From: JAJFFW01 sp038531315
GTDB lineage: Bacteria; Pseudomonadota; Alphaproteobacteria; Caulobacterales; Parvularculaceae
Reading direction: 5' to 3'
DNA: 7,310 bases
Assembly (NCBI GenBank): GCA_038531315.1
Contig: JBCBBT010000090.1
Coordinates: 1-7,310 of the forward strand
Every line of letters starts with the position of its first letter. The stretch's first letter is position 1. Shown one piece after another: positions 1 through 5,313 of this stretch. The position numbers were made by a program, and so were the translations under genes. Under the pieces are notes generated by a model. That model saw only the letters and a list, made by a program, of their open reading frames with translations. It was not told the DNA's origin and did no database searches.

Positions 1-56
1 CAACACAGGGCCCGCGGGCGATGGCGGCTCGCGAGACTTGCTGCTAAGGGACGGCG
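1..56 (+). other. Left-edge sequence upstream of the reductase gene
   Basis: Too short to identify a gene. One plus-strand frame is open from base 1 and ends at a TGA at 58-60, overlapping the reductase ATG as ATGA. A second open frame ends in TAA at 45-47. Either could be the tail of an upstream cotranscribed gene, but the first reads as an arginine-rich peptide that I do not recognise and may be chance. A Shine-Dalgarno-like AAGGGA at 46-51 lies 5 nt before the reductase ATG and supports that start. Confidence 0.25.
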
Positions 57-1301
57 ATGACCACGCAACATGCACAAACGCTGATCATTGGCGCGGGGCA
101 GGCCGCGTTGCAGGCTGCACTCTCCTTGCGCCAGTTCGGCCATGAGGGCGCTATCGCCATGGTGGGCGAAGAGCCGTTTCCCCCGTATCAGCGCCCGCCG
201 CTCTCCAAGGCGTATCTGAAAGGAGCGCTGGCGCGCGAGCGGCTCTATTTGCGCCCGGACGATTGGTATCAGGACCAAAATGTCGATCTGATCACGGGCG
301 TGCGCGCAGAGGCGATCGACCGTAACGCCAGGCAGGTGCGTTTTGATGATCGCTCAAGCCGGTCTTACGGTGCGCTGATCATCGCCACAGGCGCGCGGCC
401 GCGCATGCCGGCGATTGACGGCGCAACGCTTAAGGGAGTTTTCCTGTTGCGCGGGCTCGCCGATATCGACGCCATCAAAGCGCATATGGAAACGCCGCGG
501 CGCATCGTGATTATTGGCGGCGGTTATATTGGGCTTGAAGCGGCGGCGGCGGCGCGCCAGCTCGGCCACGCCGTGACCCTCGTCGAGACCGCCGCGCGCG
601 TCCTTCAACGCGTCGCAGGCGCGCCGATCAGTCAGTTCTTCGAAGACGCGCATAAGCGCGAGGGCGTCGAGATTCACACTGGCGCCAGCGTCAGTGAAAT
701 TACCGGTGAGGGGGGCGCCGTCTCCGGCGTCCGGCTCGCAGGGGGCGAGGTTATCGATGCGGATATGGTCTTGATTGGTGTCGGGATCATTCCGAACGCC
801 GAGATTGCGGCGCAAGCCGGAGTTGCGCTTGCGGGCGGCGGCATTTTGACGGACCGTGATGCGCGCACATCCGATCCCGCGATCTTTGCGGTCGGCGATT
901 GCGCCGCCCGCCCGCTCGTCAATGACGGCGCGCTAGTGCGGCTTGAAAGCGTTCACAACGCCATCGAACAGGGCAAGCTGGCGGCGGCGGCGATCGCCGG
1001 CAAACCGCGCCCGCGCGAGGATTGTCCGTGGTTCTGGTCCGATCAGTATGATCTCAAGTTACAGATCGCCGGCGTTTCCAGCGGCTATGATGAAACCGTC
1101 GTGCGCGGCGCGCCGGACGATCGCCAATTCGCCGTTTTTTATCTGAAAGAGCGGCGGCTGATCGCCGTCGATGCGATCAACGCGCCGGCGGAATTCATTG
1201 TCTCGAAAAAGCTCATCATGGACAAAGCGTCGCCCGATCCCGCTTTGCTCGCCGATGCAACGGTTCCCATGAAGACGATTGCAGAACGCTGCAGCGGCTG
1301 A
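57..1301 (+). CDS. NAD(H)-dependent FAD ferredoxin reductase (putidaredoxin/rhodocoxin reductase type)
   Basis: A 414-residue cytoplasmic flavoprotein of the family that passes electrons from NADH through FAD to a [2Fe-2S] ferredoxin, often for a cytochrome P450 or a ring-hydroxylating dioxygenase. Visible motifs in order are the FAD dinucleotide fold IIGAGQAALQAA (10-21), the family hallmark FPPYQRPPLSK (41-51), ATGARP (110-115), a second Rossmann fold IIGGGYIGLE (152-161) ending in an acidic residue (E177) that favours NADH over NADPH, and the FAD-ribityl motif IFAVGDCA (276-283). The C-terminal part has WFWSDQYDLKLQIAG (325-339), typical of this oxidoreductase group. Length fits the family (about 400-420). 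The start is supported by AAGGGA 5 nt upstream. No ferredoxin, P450 or oxygenase component is in the window, so the partner is unknown and could lie to the left. It converges on hmgA with an 18-bp gap and need not belong to that pathway. The family call is firm; the substrate is not known. Confidence 0.93.
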   Translation: MTTQHAQTLIIGAGQAALQAALSLRQFGHEGAIAMVGEEPFPPYQRPPLSKAYLKGALARERLYLRPDDWYQDQNVDLITGVRAEAIDRNARQVRFDDRSSRSYGALIIATGARPRMPAIDGATLKGVFLLRGLADIDAIKAHMETPRRIVIIGGGYIGLEAAAAARQLGHAVTLVETAARVLQRVAGAPISQFFEDAHKREGVEIHTGASVSEITGEGGAVSGVRLAGGEVIDADMVLIGVGIIPNAEIAAQAGVALAGGGILTDRDARTSDPAIFAVGDCAARPLVNDGALVRLESVHNAIEQGKLAAAAIAGKPRPREDCPWFWSDQYDLKLQIAGVSSGYDETVVRGAPDDRQFAVFYLKERRLIAVDAINAPAEFIVSKKLIMDKASPDPALLADATVPMKTIAERCSG

Positions 1302-1319
1302 GACCTTACCGGAACAGGT

Positions 1320-2687
1320 TCAAGGCGTTCGCTGACCGTTAAATTTCTTTTCAAGACCCGCCCAGCAGTCTGCGTAGTCCCGCTGGCGGGCGGGGCTGTC
1401 ATAGGCGAAGCGGGTGACGTGTTGCGGCAGGCGCGTTTCGAACATGAAGGCCATCGTGTCGTCGAGTTTGACCGGCGCGAGGTCTGCGTTCGAGGCCGCT
1501 TCGAACGCGTCGCTGTCGGGCCCGTGCGGCAGCATCATATTGTGAAGGCTGGACCCGCCGGGGATGAAGCCTTTTTCCTTCGCATCATAAGCGCCGCAGA
1601 TCAGCCCCATGAATTCACTCATGATATTGCGATGAAACCACGGCGGCCTGAACGTATTTTCGGCGACCATCCAGCGCGGCGGAAAAATCACGAAATCGAC
1701 ATTGGCCGCGCCCGGCTCGGTGAGCGGCGCAGTGAGCACCGTAAAGATTGACGGGTCCGGATGATCGAACGCAATCGCGCCGACCGGCGAAAAGGTCGAA
1801 AGGTCGTATTTATAGGGTGCGTAATTGCCATGCCAGGCGACGACGTCGAGCGGCGACTGGGCGATGCTGGTCTTATAAAACCGGCCGCACCATTTGATCG
1901 TCAGCGTCGCCGGTTCCTCGCGGTCTTCAAACCATGCGACAGGGATTTTGAAATCGCGCGCATTGGCGAGGCCGTTGGCGCCGATGGGGCCGCGCTCGGG
2001 CAGCGTGAATTTGGCGCCGTAGTTTTCGCAGATATAGCCGCGGGCGCATTCAGGCGCGCCCTGATCGCCGGCGGCGCGGTCGACGGAAAAAATTACACCG
2101 CGCGGGACAACCGCGATTTCGCCGGGCGCGACGCTCAGAAGACCAAATTCGGTCTTTAACAACAGCGCGCCGCGTTCGGGCACGATCAGCAATTCGCCGT
2201 CGGCGTTTTTGAAAAAATCGTCGCCCATATCCGCGCTCGCCGCATAAAGATGCGCGGCCATCCCGGTTTGTCCGGCTGCATCGCCGGCGGTCGTCATGGT
2301 TGCGATCCCCTCGACGAACGTCGTGGGCGTTGTCGGGACGGGGAGCGGATCCCAACGCATCTGGGTCAGCGAGGCGACATCGTCGATAACATGCGGCGCC
2401 GATTTCCAATGCTCGAAGCTCGCGGGCGCAAATGTCGTGACGTGTTTCACCGAAGGGCGAATGCGGTAGAGCCAGGAGCGCTGATTGGCGCTGCGCGGCG
2501 CGGTAAAAGGCGAGCCGGACAATTGTTCCGCATAAAGTCCATAAGCGCATTTTTGCGGATTGTTCATGCCGACGGGCAGGGCGCCGGGCAACGCTTCGGT
2601 TTCAAAATCATTGCCGAAGCCGGACATGTAGCGCAGCGCCGCGATGTCGGCTTTTGCGGCGCGGGCGGTGTCGGAATTTTCGTTCAT
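1320..2687 (-). CDS. hmgA: Homogentisate 1,2-dioxygenase
   Basis: This non-heme Fe(II) dioxygenase opens the ring of homogentisate to give maleylacetoacetate, the central step of phenylalanine and tyrosine degradation; it is cytoplasmic. The 455-residue protein has the expected length and carries the N-terminal signature YMSGFGNDFETEALPGALP (20-38) and AEQLSGSPFTAPR (53-65). The iron ligands can be placed by the known spacing: H352 and E358 in FHRNIMSEFMG, and H388 in LHNMMLPHGPD. The H352 to H388 distance of 36 matches human H335 to H371. The start is supported by AGGGA (complement of 2695-2699) 7 nt before the ATG. It is divergent from a MarR gene, with a promoter and an overlapping inverted repeat between them, so repression by that MarR is the natural inference. 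Downstream enzymes (maiA, fahA) are not beside it. No lesion or missing ligand is seen. Confidence 0.98.
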   Translation of the reverse strand: MNENSDTARAAKADIAALRYMSGFGNDFETEALPGALPVGMNNPQKCAYGLYAEQLSGSPFTAPRSANQRSWLYRIRPSVKHVTTFAPASFEHWKSAPHVIDDVASLTQMRWDPLPVPTTPTTFVEGIATMTTAGDAAGQTGMAAHLYAASADMGDDFFKNADGELLIVPERGALLLKTEFGLLSVAPGEIAVVPRGVIFSVDRAAGDQGAPECARGYICENYGAKFTLPERGPIGANGLANARDFKIPVAWFEDREEPATLTIKWCGRFYKTSIAQSPLDVVAWHGNYAPYKYDLSTFSPVGAIAFDHPDPSIFTVLTAPLTEPGAANVDFVIFPPRWMVAENTFRPPWFHRNIMSEFMGLICGAYDAKEKGFIPGGSSLHNMMLPHGPDSDAFEAASNADLAPVKLDDTMAFMFETRLPQHVTRFAYDSPARQRDYADCWAGLEKKFNGQRTP

Positions 2688-2713
2688 TGATTTTTCCCTG
2701 TGCTCTGGCGCGA

Positions 2714-2742
2714 AGTTTAATAGTTGTAAATGTAACTATCAA
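2714..2742 (-). promoter_or_regulatory. Predicted sigma-70-type promoter of hmgA
   Basis: On the minus strand TTGATA (complement of 2737-2742, 5 of 6 to TTGACA) is followed after exactly 17 nt by TAAACT (complement of 2714-2719, 4 of 6 to TATAAT). Initiation would fall near 2707, giving a leader of about 20 nt with AGGGA before the hmgA ATG. This is a prediction from consensus and spacing only. Confidence 0.5.
2720..2739. promoter_or_regulatory. Candidate MarR operator between hmgA and marR
   Basis: A 20-bp element with perfect 6-bp arms ATAGTT (2720-2725) and AACTAT (2734-2739) around GTAAATGT. Size and symmetry are typical of MarR-family operators. It fills the spacer and touches the -35 of the predicted hmgA promoter, so a bound dimer should block RNA polymerase. 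It lies 19 bp before the MarR start codon, so autoregulation is also likely. A second, overlapping inverted repeat, CTATC (2736-2740) with GATAG (2745-2749), extends toward marR. Binding by this MarR is inferred from position. Confidence 0.55.
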
Positions 2743-2758
2743 GCGATAGCCTCGTCCC

Positions 2759-3193
2759 ATGGCGCAGGCGCAAGAATTCGATCTCGAACAGTTTCTTCCC
2801 TACCGGATCGTTCAGACGGGCGAGGCGGTCAGCCGCGATTTTTACGCCTATTACCGTCGCGAATATGCGCTGACGCGGCCCGAATGGCGCGTGATGGCCC
2901 ATCTTGGCCAATATGGCGCGCTGACGGCGCGCGATATTTGCGGGCGTGCGGCGATGCACAAAACCAAAGTCTCGCGCGCGGTGGCGGCGCTTGAGCGGCG
3001 CAAATGGCTGAAACGGCGGCCCGACGACGCTGACAATCGCGTGGAATGGCTGTCCCTGACGCCCGCCGGGGAGAAAGCTCATCGCCGGATTTGCGGCGAG
3101 GCGGCGCGCTTTAATGATGCGCTATTGCGCCGGCTGGGGGCGAAAGAGGCCCGCACATTCATCGATCTTCTGGACAAGCTGGCCGCGCGGTGA
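2759..3193 (+). CDS. MarR-family transcriptional regulator, probable local regulator of hmgA
   Basis: A 144-residue winged helix-turn-helix protein of normal MarR length. The DNA-binding domain spans about residues 41-105. ALTARDICGRAAMHKTKVSR (54-73) holds the helix-turn-helix, and the wing RRPDDADNRVEWLSLTPAG (86-104) contains the Asp/Arg pattern usual for the family. The flanking helices (about 10-38 and 106-140) would form the dimer interface. Family members usually repress an adjacent gene and release DNA on binding a small phenolic ligand; homogentisate or a neighbouring pathway intermediate is the obvious guess here, but nothing in the sequence proves it. No clear Shine-Dalgarno precedes the ATG. 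The start is kept because it gives a full N-terminal helix and lies just after the operator region, so a very short or absent leader is possible. holC follows 45 bp downstream on the same strand. Confidence 0.92.
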   Translation: MAQAQEFDLEQFLPYRIVQTGEAVSRDFYAYYRREYALTRPEWRVMAHLGQYGALTARDICGRAAMHKTKVSRAVAALERRKWLKRRPDDADNRVEWLSLTPAGEKAHRRICGEAARFNDALLRRLGAKEARTFIDLLDKLAAR

Positions 3194-3238
3194 GGCCGGC
3201 GCGCTTTCGTTTGCGGCGGGCGATGGTAAAACCGGCCT
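3193..3238. repeat. 7-bp inverted repeat bounding the marR-holC gap
   Basis: AGGCCGG at 3193-3199 and CCGGCCT at 3232-3238 are perfect reverse complements separated by 32 bp. They run from the last base of the marR stop codon to the base before the holC ATG. There is no T-run after the right arm, so this is not a standard intrinsic terminator. In RNA the right arm would cover the holC initiation region, where no Shine-Dalgarno is visible. It may equally be chance in GC-rich DNA. Confidence 0.3.
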
Positions 3239-3700
3239 ATGACGGAAGTGCTTTTCTATCACCTCGAACGGGCGCGGCTTGACGCGGTCTTGCCCGATCT
3301 TCTCGAAAAGACGTTGGCCAAAGGCTGGAAGGCGCTGGTGCGCACGCGCGAGGCGAGCGAGGTGAAGGCGCTCGACGAGATGCTCTGGACCTGGCGCGAC
3401 GATTCCTTTTTGCCGCACGGCGCTGGCGATCCCGAAGACGCAAGCGCCGCGCGCCAGCCGATCTGGCTGACCGACGGCGACGACCATCCAAACGCCGGCA
3501 ATATCGTTTTTTTCGTGAACGGCGCGCGTGCGCCGGTGGAGGCGTTAGCCGGCTTTGACCGTGTCGTGACGATTTTCAACGGTCGCAATGACAATGACGT
3601 CGCCGACGCGCGCGATTTCTGGAAAGCAGTGAAGGCGGCGGGGCTCGATGCGACCTACTGGAAGCAATCGGACGGCGGGCGCTGGGAAAAACAGGGATAA
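3239..3700 (+). CDS. holC: DNA polymerase III subunit chi
   Basis: Chi is the accessory clamp-loader subunit that, with psi, links the polymerase III holoenzyme to single-stranded-DNA-binding protein. The 153-residue product has the normal length and the family landmarks: VLFYHLER at the N-terminus (4-11), KALVRTREASEVKALDEMLWT (31-51) followed by WRDDSFLPHG (52-61), QPIWLT (73-78), and a beta strand NIVFFVNG (88-95) before the FDRVVTIFNG segment (106-115). W50, W52 and the FLPHG stretch are characteristic. The start leaves the conserved N-terminal strand intact. It is often found next to the leucyl aminopeptidase gene pepA, which is absent here. It lies 10 bp before the GST-like gene and probably shares its transcript. 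No psi (holD) gene is visible. Confidence 0.93.
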   Translation: MTEVLFYHLERARLDAVLPDLLEKTLAKGWKALVRTREASEVKALDEMLWTWRDDSFLPHGAGDPEDASAARQPIWLTDGDDHPNAGNIVFFVNGARAPVEALAGFDRVVTIFNGRNDNDVADARDFWKAVKAAGLDATYWKQSDGGRWEKQG

Positions 3701-3710
3701 CGCTCAGACG

Positions 3711-4385
3711 ATGTCGCTCATATTCACGGTCAATCTGGGATTATCGATGCTCGCCTCGGCGTTGCGTCTCGGCGCGGGCGCGGCGGGCCGCGACGGCGTT
3801 CCGGGCGAGACCGCGCAAAAGCCGCTTGAACTGTTTGAATTCGAAGGCTGTCCGTTTTGCCGGGTGGCGCGCGAGGCGATTTCGCAGGCCGGCGTCGCGA
3901 CCATCGTCTATCCGTGTCCGAAATCGGGCGCGCGGTTCCGCCCGGAAGTCAAGGCGCGCGGCGGTAAGGCGCAGTTTCCTTATCTAATCGATCCCAATAC
4001 GGACGAAGCGCTTTATGAAAGCGGCGATATTGCGCGTTATATCCGCAATACCTATGGCGGCGCGCAGCCGCTGGTTCACTGGCTGGGGCCGTTAAATCAT
4101 CTGTCGTCGCAGCTGGCGACGCTGGCGCGGGGGCTGCGCGGGACGTTCGCGGCAAAAAGCCGTCAGCCGGAAAAGCGGCTCGAATTGAGTGCGGGCGAGC
4201 GCGACCCCGGCGCCCGCCTCGTCAAGGAAATCCTGTGCGAACGTGAGATCGCGTATCTGTGGTCGCCGCTTCGCGAACCAGACGCAGTGGCGGCGGGGCC
4301 AGTGTTGAAAGACCCCAATACGGGTGACGCGATCGCCGGCGCGGCGCGCATTCGCCGTCATCTTCTCGATGTCTACGCCGCATGA
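3711..4385 (+). CDS. Tandem glutathione S-transferase N-terminal-domain (thioredoxin-fold) protein
   Basis: A predicted 224-residue protein with two GST-N/thioredoxin-like halves and no all-helical GST C-terminal domain. Half 1 (about 38-116) has LELFEFEGCPFCR with a redox CPFC (47-50), a cis-proline-type FPYL (89-92), and DPNTDEALYESGDIARYI (94-111), the glutathione-binding pattern. Half 2 (about 156-222) repeats the layout: RLELSAGERDPGARLVKE, then GPVLKDPNTGDAIAGAARIRRHL, but both active-site cysteines are gone. The first 26 residues are hydrophobic and could be an amphipathic or membrane-associating helix. Function is unknown; a glutaredoxin-like or GSH-binding role is inferred. The start at 3711 is 10 bp after holC, with AGGGA 13 nt upstream. 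An in-frame ATG at 3747 has a better-spaced GGGA (3737-3740) and would give 212 residues. Its stop overlaps the next start as ATGA. It is not the zeta-class maleylacetoacetate isomerase of the homogentisate pathway. Confidence 0.85.
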   Translation: MSLIFTVNLGLSMLASALRLGAGAAGRDGVPGETAQKPLELFEFEGCPFCRVAREAISQAGVATIVYPCPKSGARFRPEVKARGGKAQFPYLIDPNTDEALYESGDIARYIRNTYGGAQPLVHWLGPLNHLSSQLATLARGLRGTFAAKSRQPEKRLELSAGERDPGARLVKEILCEREIAYLWSPLREPDAVAAGPVLKDPNTGDAIAGAARIRRHLLDVYAA

Positions 4386-4714
4386 CCCCTGAAATGCTGG
4401 ATCGCTTCCGCTTGCGCCTGGAGGCGCGTAAGCGCGAGCTGACGGCGTTGTCGCAAAACGCCGAAGAGGCGCGCCGGCCCGTGACGCTCGATCAGCAATC
4501 CGTCGGCAGGTTGTCGCGTCAGGACGCGCTACAACAACAGGCGATGGCGAACGCCCAGGAGCAACGCCGCCTCAGCGAAGCGCGCCGGATCGACGCGGCG
4601 CTGGCGCGCATCGACGCGGGCGATTTTGGCTATTGCGACGCATGCGGAGAAGATATCGCGGTAAAGCGCCTTGAGATCGACCCAACGGTTGTGCGGTGCA
4701 TTGACTGCGCCTGA
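4382..4714 (+). CDS. Short DksA/TraR-family C4 zinc-finger protein
   Basis: A 110-residue relative of DksA and TraR, which bind in the secondary channel of RNA polymerase and modulate transcription. The N-terminal two thirds are helical and charged. The segment TLDQQSVGRLSRQDALQQQAMA (35-56) is the coiled-coil tip region of the small proteobacterial subfamily. The zinc finger has cysteines C85, C88, C106 and C109 (YCDAC and CIDC), and the protein ends one residue later. It is shorter than E. coli DksA (151 residues) and lacks its longer N-terminal and C-terminal parts. Its start codon overlaps the preceding stop (ATGA at 4382-4385), and no Shine-Dalgarno is evident, so translational coupling is likely. 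Whether it acts like DksA with ppGpp cannot be read from the sequence. Confidence 0.9.
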   Translation: MTPEMLDRFRLRLEARKRELTALSQNAEEARRPVTLDQQSVGRLSRQDALQQQAMANAQEQRRLSEARRIDAALARIDAGDFGYCDACGEDIAVKRLEIDPTVVRCIDCA

Positions 4715-4730
4715 ACCGGCGTTGACGCGC

Positions 4731-4747
4731 GCGCCGCAGCGCGGCGC
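4731..4747. terminator. GC-rich hairpin between convergent dksA-like and lrp genes
   Basis: GCGCCGC (4731-4737), a 3-nt loop AGC, and GCGGCGC (4741-4747) form a perfect 7-bp stem ending directly at the lrp stop codon (4748-4750). It would form in both transcripts and sits where two converging genes need to stop. No U-tract follows on either strand, so it may attenuate, protect mRNA ends or work with Rho rather than act as a canonical intrinsic terminator. Confidence 0.45.
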
Positions 4748-5203
4748 CTAAATCGGCCAGGACTGTTCCAGCTTAACGGTCGACAAGACAAAGGTCGATT
4801 GCGAGTCCTTCACGCCGGGAAGGCGCGAGAGTTTCTTCAGCGACACCGCCGCATAGGCGTCCATGTCTTCTGCGACCACTTTCAACAGATAGTCGCCGCC
4901 GCCTGAAATCGCATAGCAGGCGACGATTTCATCAATCGCCTCGACGCCGCGCACGAAAGCGCCGAGCGTCTCCTCATCGTGGCGTTCCATCTTGACCGAG
5001 ACATAGCCGAGAACAGTGAGCCCCACGCGCTTGCGGTCGACAAATGCGCCGTAGCCGGAGATAACCCCGGTCTCCTCCAGCCGCTTGACCCGCCGGTGGC
5101 AAGCCGATTGCGACAGGCCGACAGCGTCGGCAAGCTCGGCGTTTGTAAGCCGCCCGTCTTCCTGCAACAGGCCAATGAGTTTGCGATCGATGTGGTCGAG
5201 CAT
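4748..5203 (-). CDS. Lrp/AsnC-family transcriptional regulator, probable regulator of phhA
   Basis: A 151-residue protein of standard Lrp/AsnC length. The N-terminal helix-turn-helix spans about 19-42 (LTNAELADAVGLSQSACHRR) and is followed by the hinge GVISGYGAFVD (46-56). The C-terminal RAM ligand-binding domain (about 66-142) has a glycine-rich GGGDYLLKV (101-109), which in the family helps form the amino-acid effector pocket. The start at 5203 is preferred over an in-frame ATG at 5239 because AGGAAA precedes it at about 10 nt and the protein then begins with the family-typical LDHIDRKLIGLLQEDGR. It is divergent from phhA, so sensing phenylalanine or tyrosine and controlling phhA is the natural inference. 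Repeats in the shared 110-bp gap support autoregulation. The family call is firm and the target inferred. Confidence 0.93.
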   Translation of the reverse strand: MLDHIDRKLIGLLQEDGRLTNAELADAVGLSQSACHRRVKRLEETGVISGYGAFVDRKRVGLTVLGYVSVKMERHDEETLGAFVRGVEAIDEIVACYAISGGGDYLLKVVAEDMDAYAAVSLKKLSRLPGVKDSQSTFVLSTVKLEQSWPI

Positions 5204-5204
5204 T

Positions 5205-5219
5205 CTGGAAAATTTCCTA
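5205..5219 (-). promoter_or_regulatory. Candidate Lrp-type binding site at the lrp start
   Basis: The minus strand reads TAGGAAATTTTCCAG, which I score as 12 of 15 against the published E. coli Lrp consensus YAGHAWATTWTDCTR. Its core is an inverted repeat, GGAAA (5207-5211) and TTTCC (5213-5217). It includes the AGGAAA Shine-Dalgarno and ends 1 bp before the lrp start codon, so binding here would favour autorepression. A consensus match in AT-rich sequence is weak evidence alone; its position next to an Lrp gene raises it. Confidence 0.45.
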
Positions 5220-5238
5220 TAAATTCGCGATATTCGCA

Positions 5239-5248
5239 AGGATTTCCT
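5239..5248. promoter_or_regulatory. Second short palindrome in the lrp-phhA gap
   Basis: AGGATTTCCT has 4-bp perfect arms (AGGA, TCCT) and resembles the candidate Lrp site nearer lrp, sharing TTTCCT. The centres are about 31.5 bp apart (5212 and 5243.5), near three helical turns, which would put two bound regulator dimers on the same DNA face. Short and low in information, so uncertain. Confidence 0.3.
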
Positions 5249-5265
5249 GTTTTATGTCCGCTTAG

Positions 5266-5293
5266 TGCAGAATTTGATAAGATTTTGTCTGCA
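5266..5293. promoter_or_regulatory. Inverted repeat upstream of phhA
   Basis: TGCAGA (5266-5271) and TCTGCA (5288-5293) form a perfect 6-bp inverted repeat with a 16-bp AT-rich interior, ending 20 bp before the phhA ATG. It lies where the phhA promoter or first transcribed bases should be and is a candidate operator for the divergent Lrp or another regulator. I could not place a convincing -35/-10 pair for phhA. Confidence 0.4.
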
Positions 5294-5313
5294 ATGCCGG
5301 TTAATCTCGCGGC

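Noticed and set aside
1302..1319. Possible terminator between the reductase and hmgA
   Set aside because: Only short imperfect complementarity in the 18-bp gap, and no T-run on either strand.
2050..2550. A second minus-strand open frame inside hmgA
   Set aside because: Out of frame with hmgA, whose conserved motifs cover the same bases; the arginine- and alanine-rich translation is a composition artefact.
3648..4385. A longer version of the GST-like protein starting at an ATG inside holC
   Set aside because: The extra 21 residues overlap holC by 53 bp and look like an out-of-frame reading of its end. Starts at 3711 or 3747 fit the gene spacing better.
3711..4385. GST-like gene as maleylacetoacetate isomerase of the homogentisate pathway
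   Set aside because: Zeta-class isomerases have an SSCxxR-type active site and a helical GST C-terminal domain; this protein has CPFC and a second thioredoxin-like half instead.
5203..5239. Upstream ATG at 5239 as the lrp start
   Set aside because: It adds 12 residues not typical of the family and runs through the candidate Lrp site; the ATG at 5203 has a good AGGAAA.
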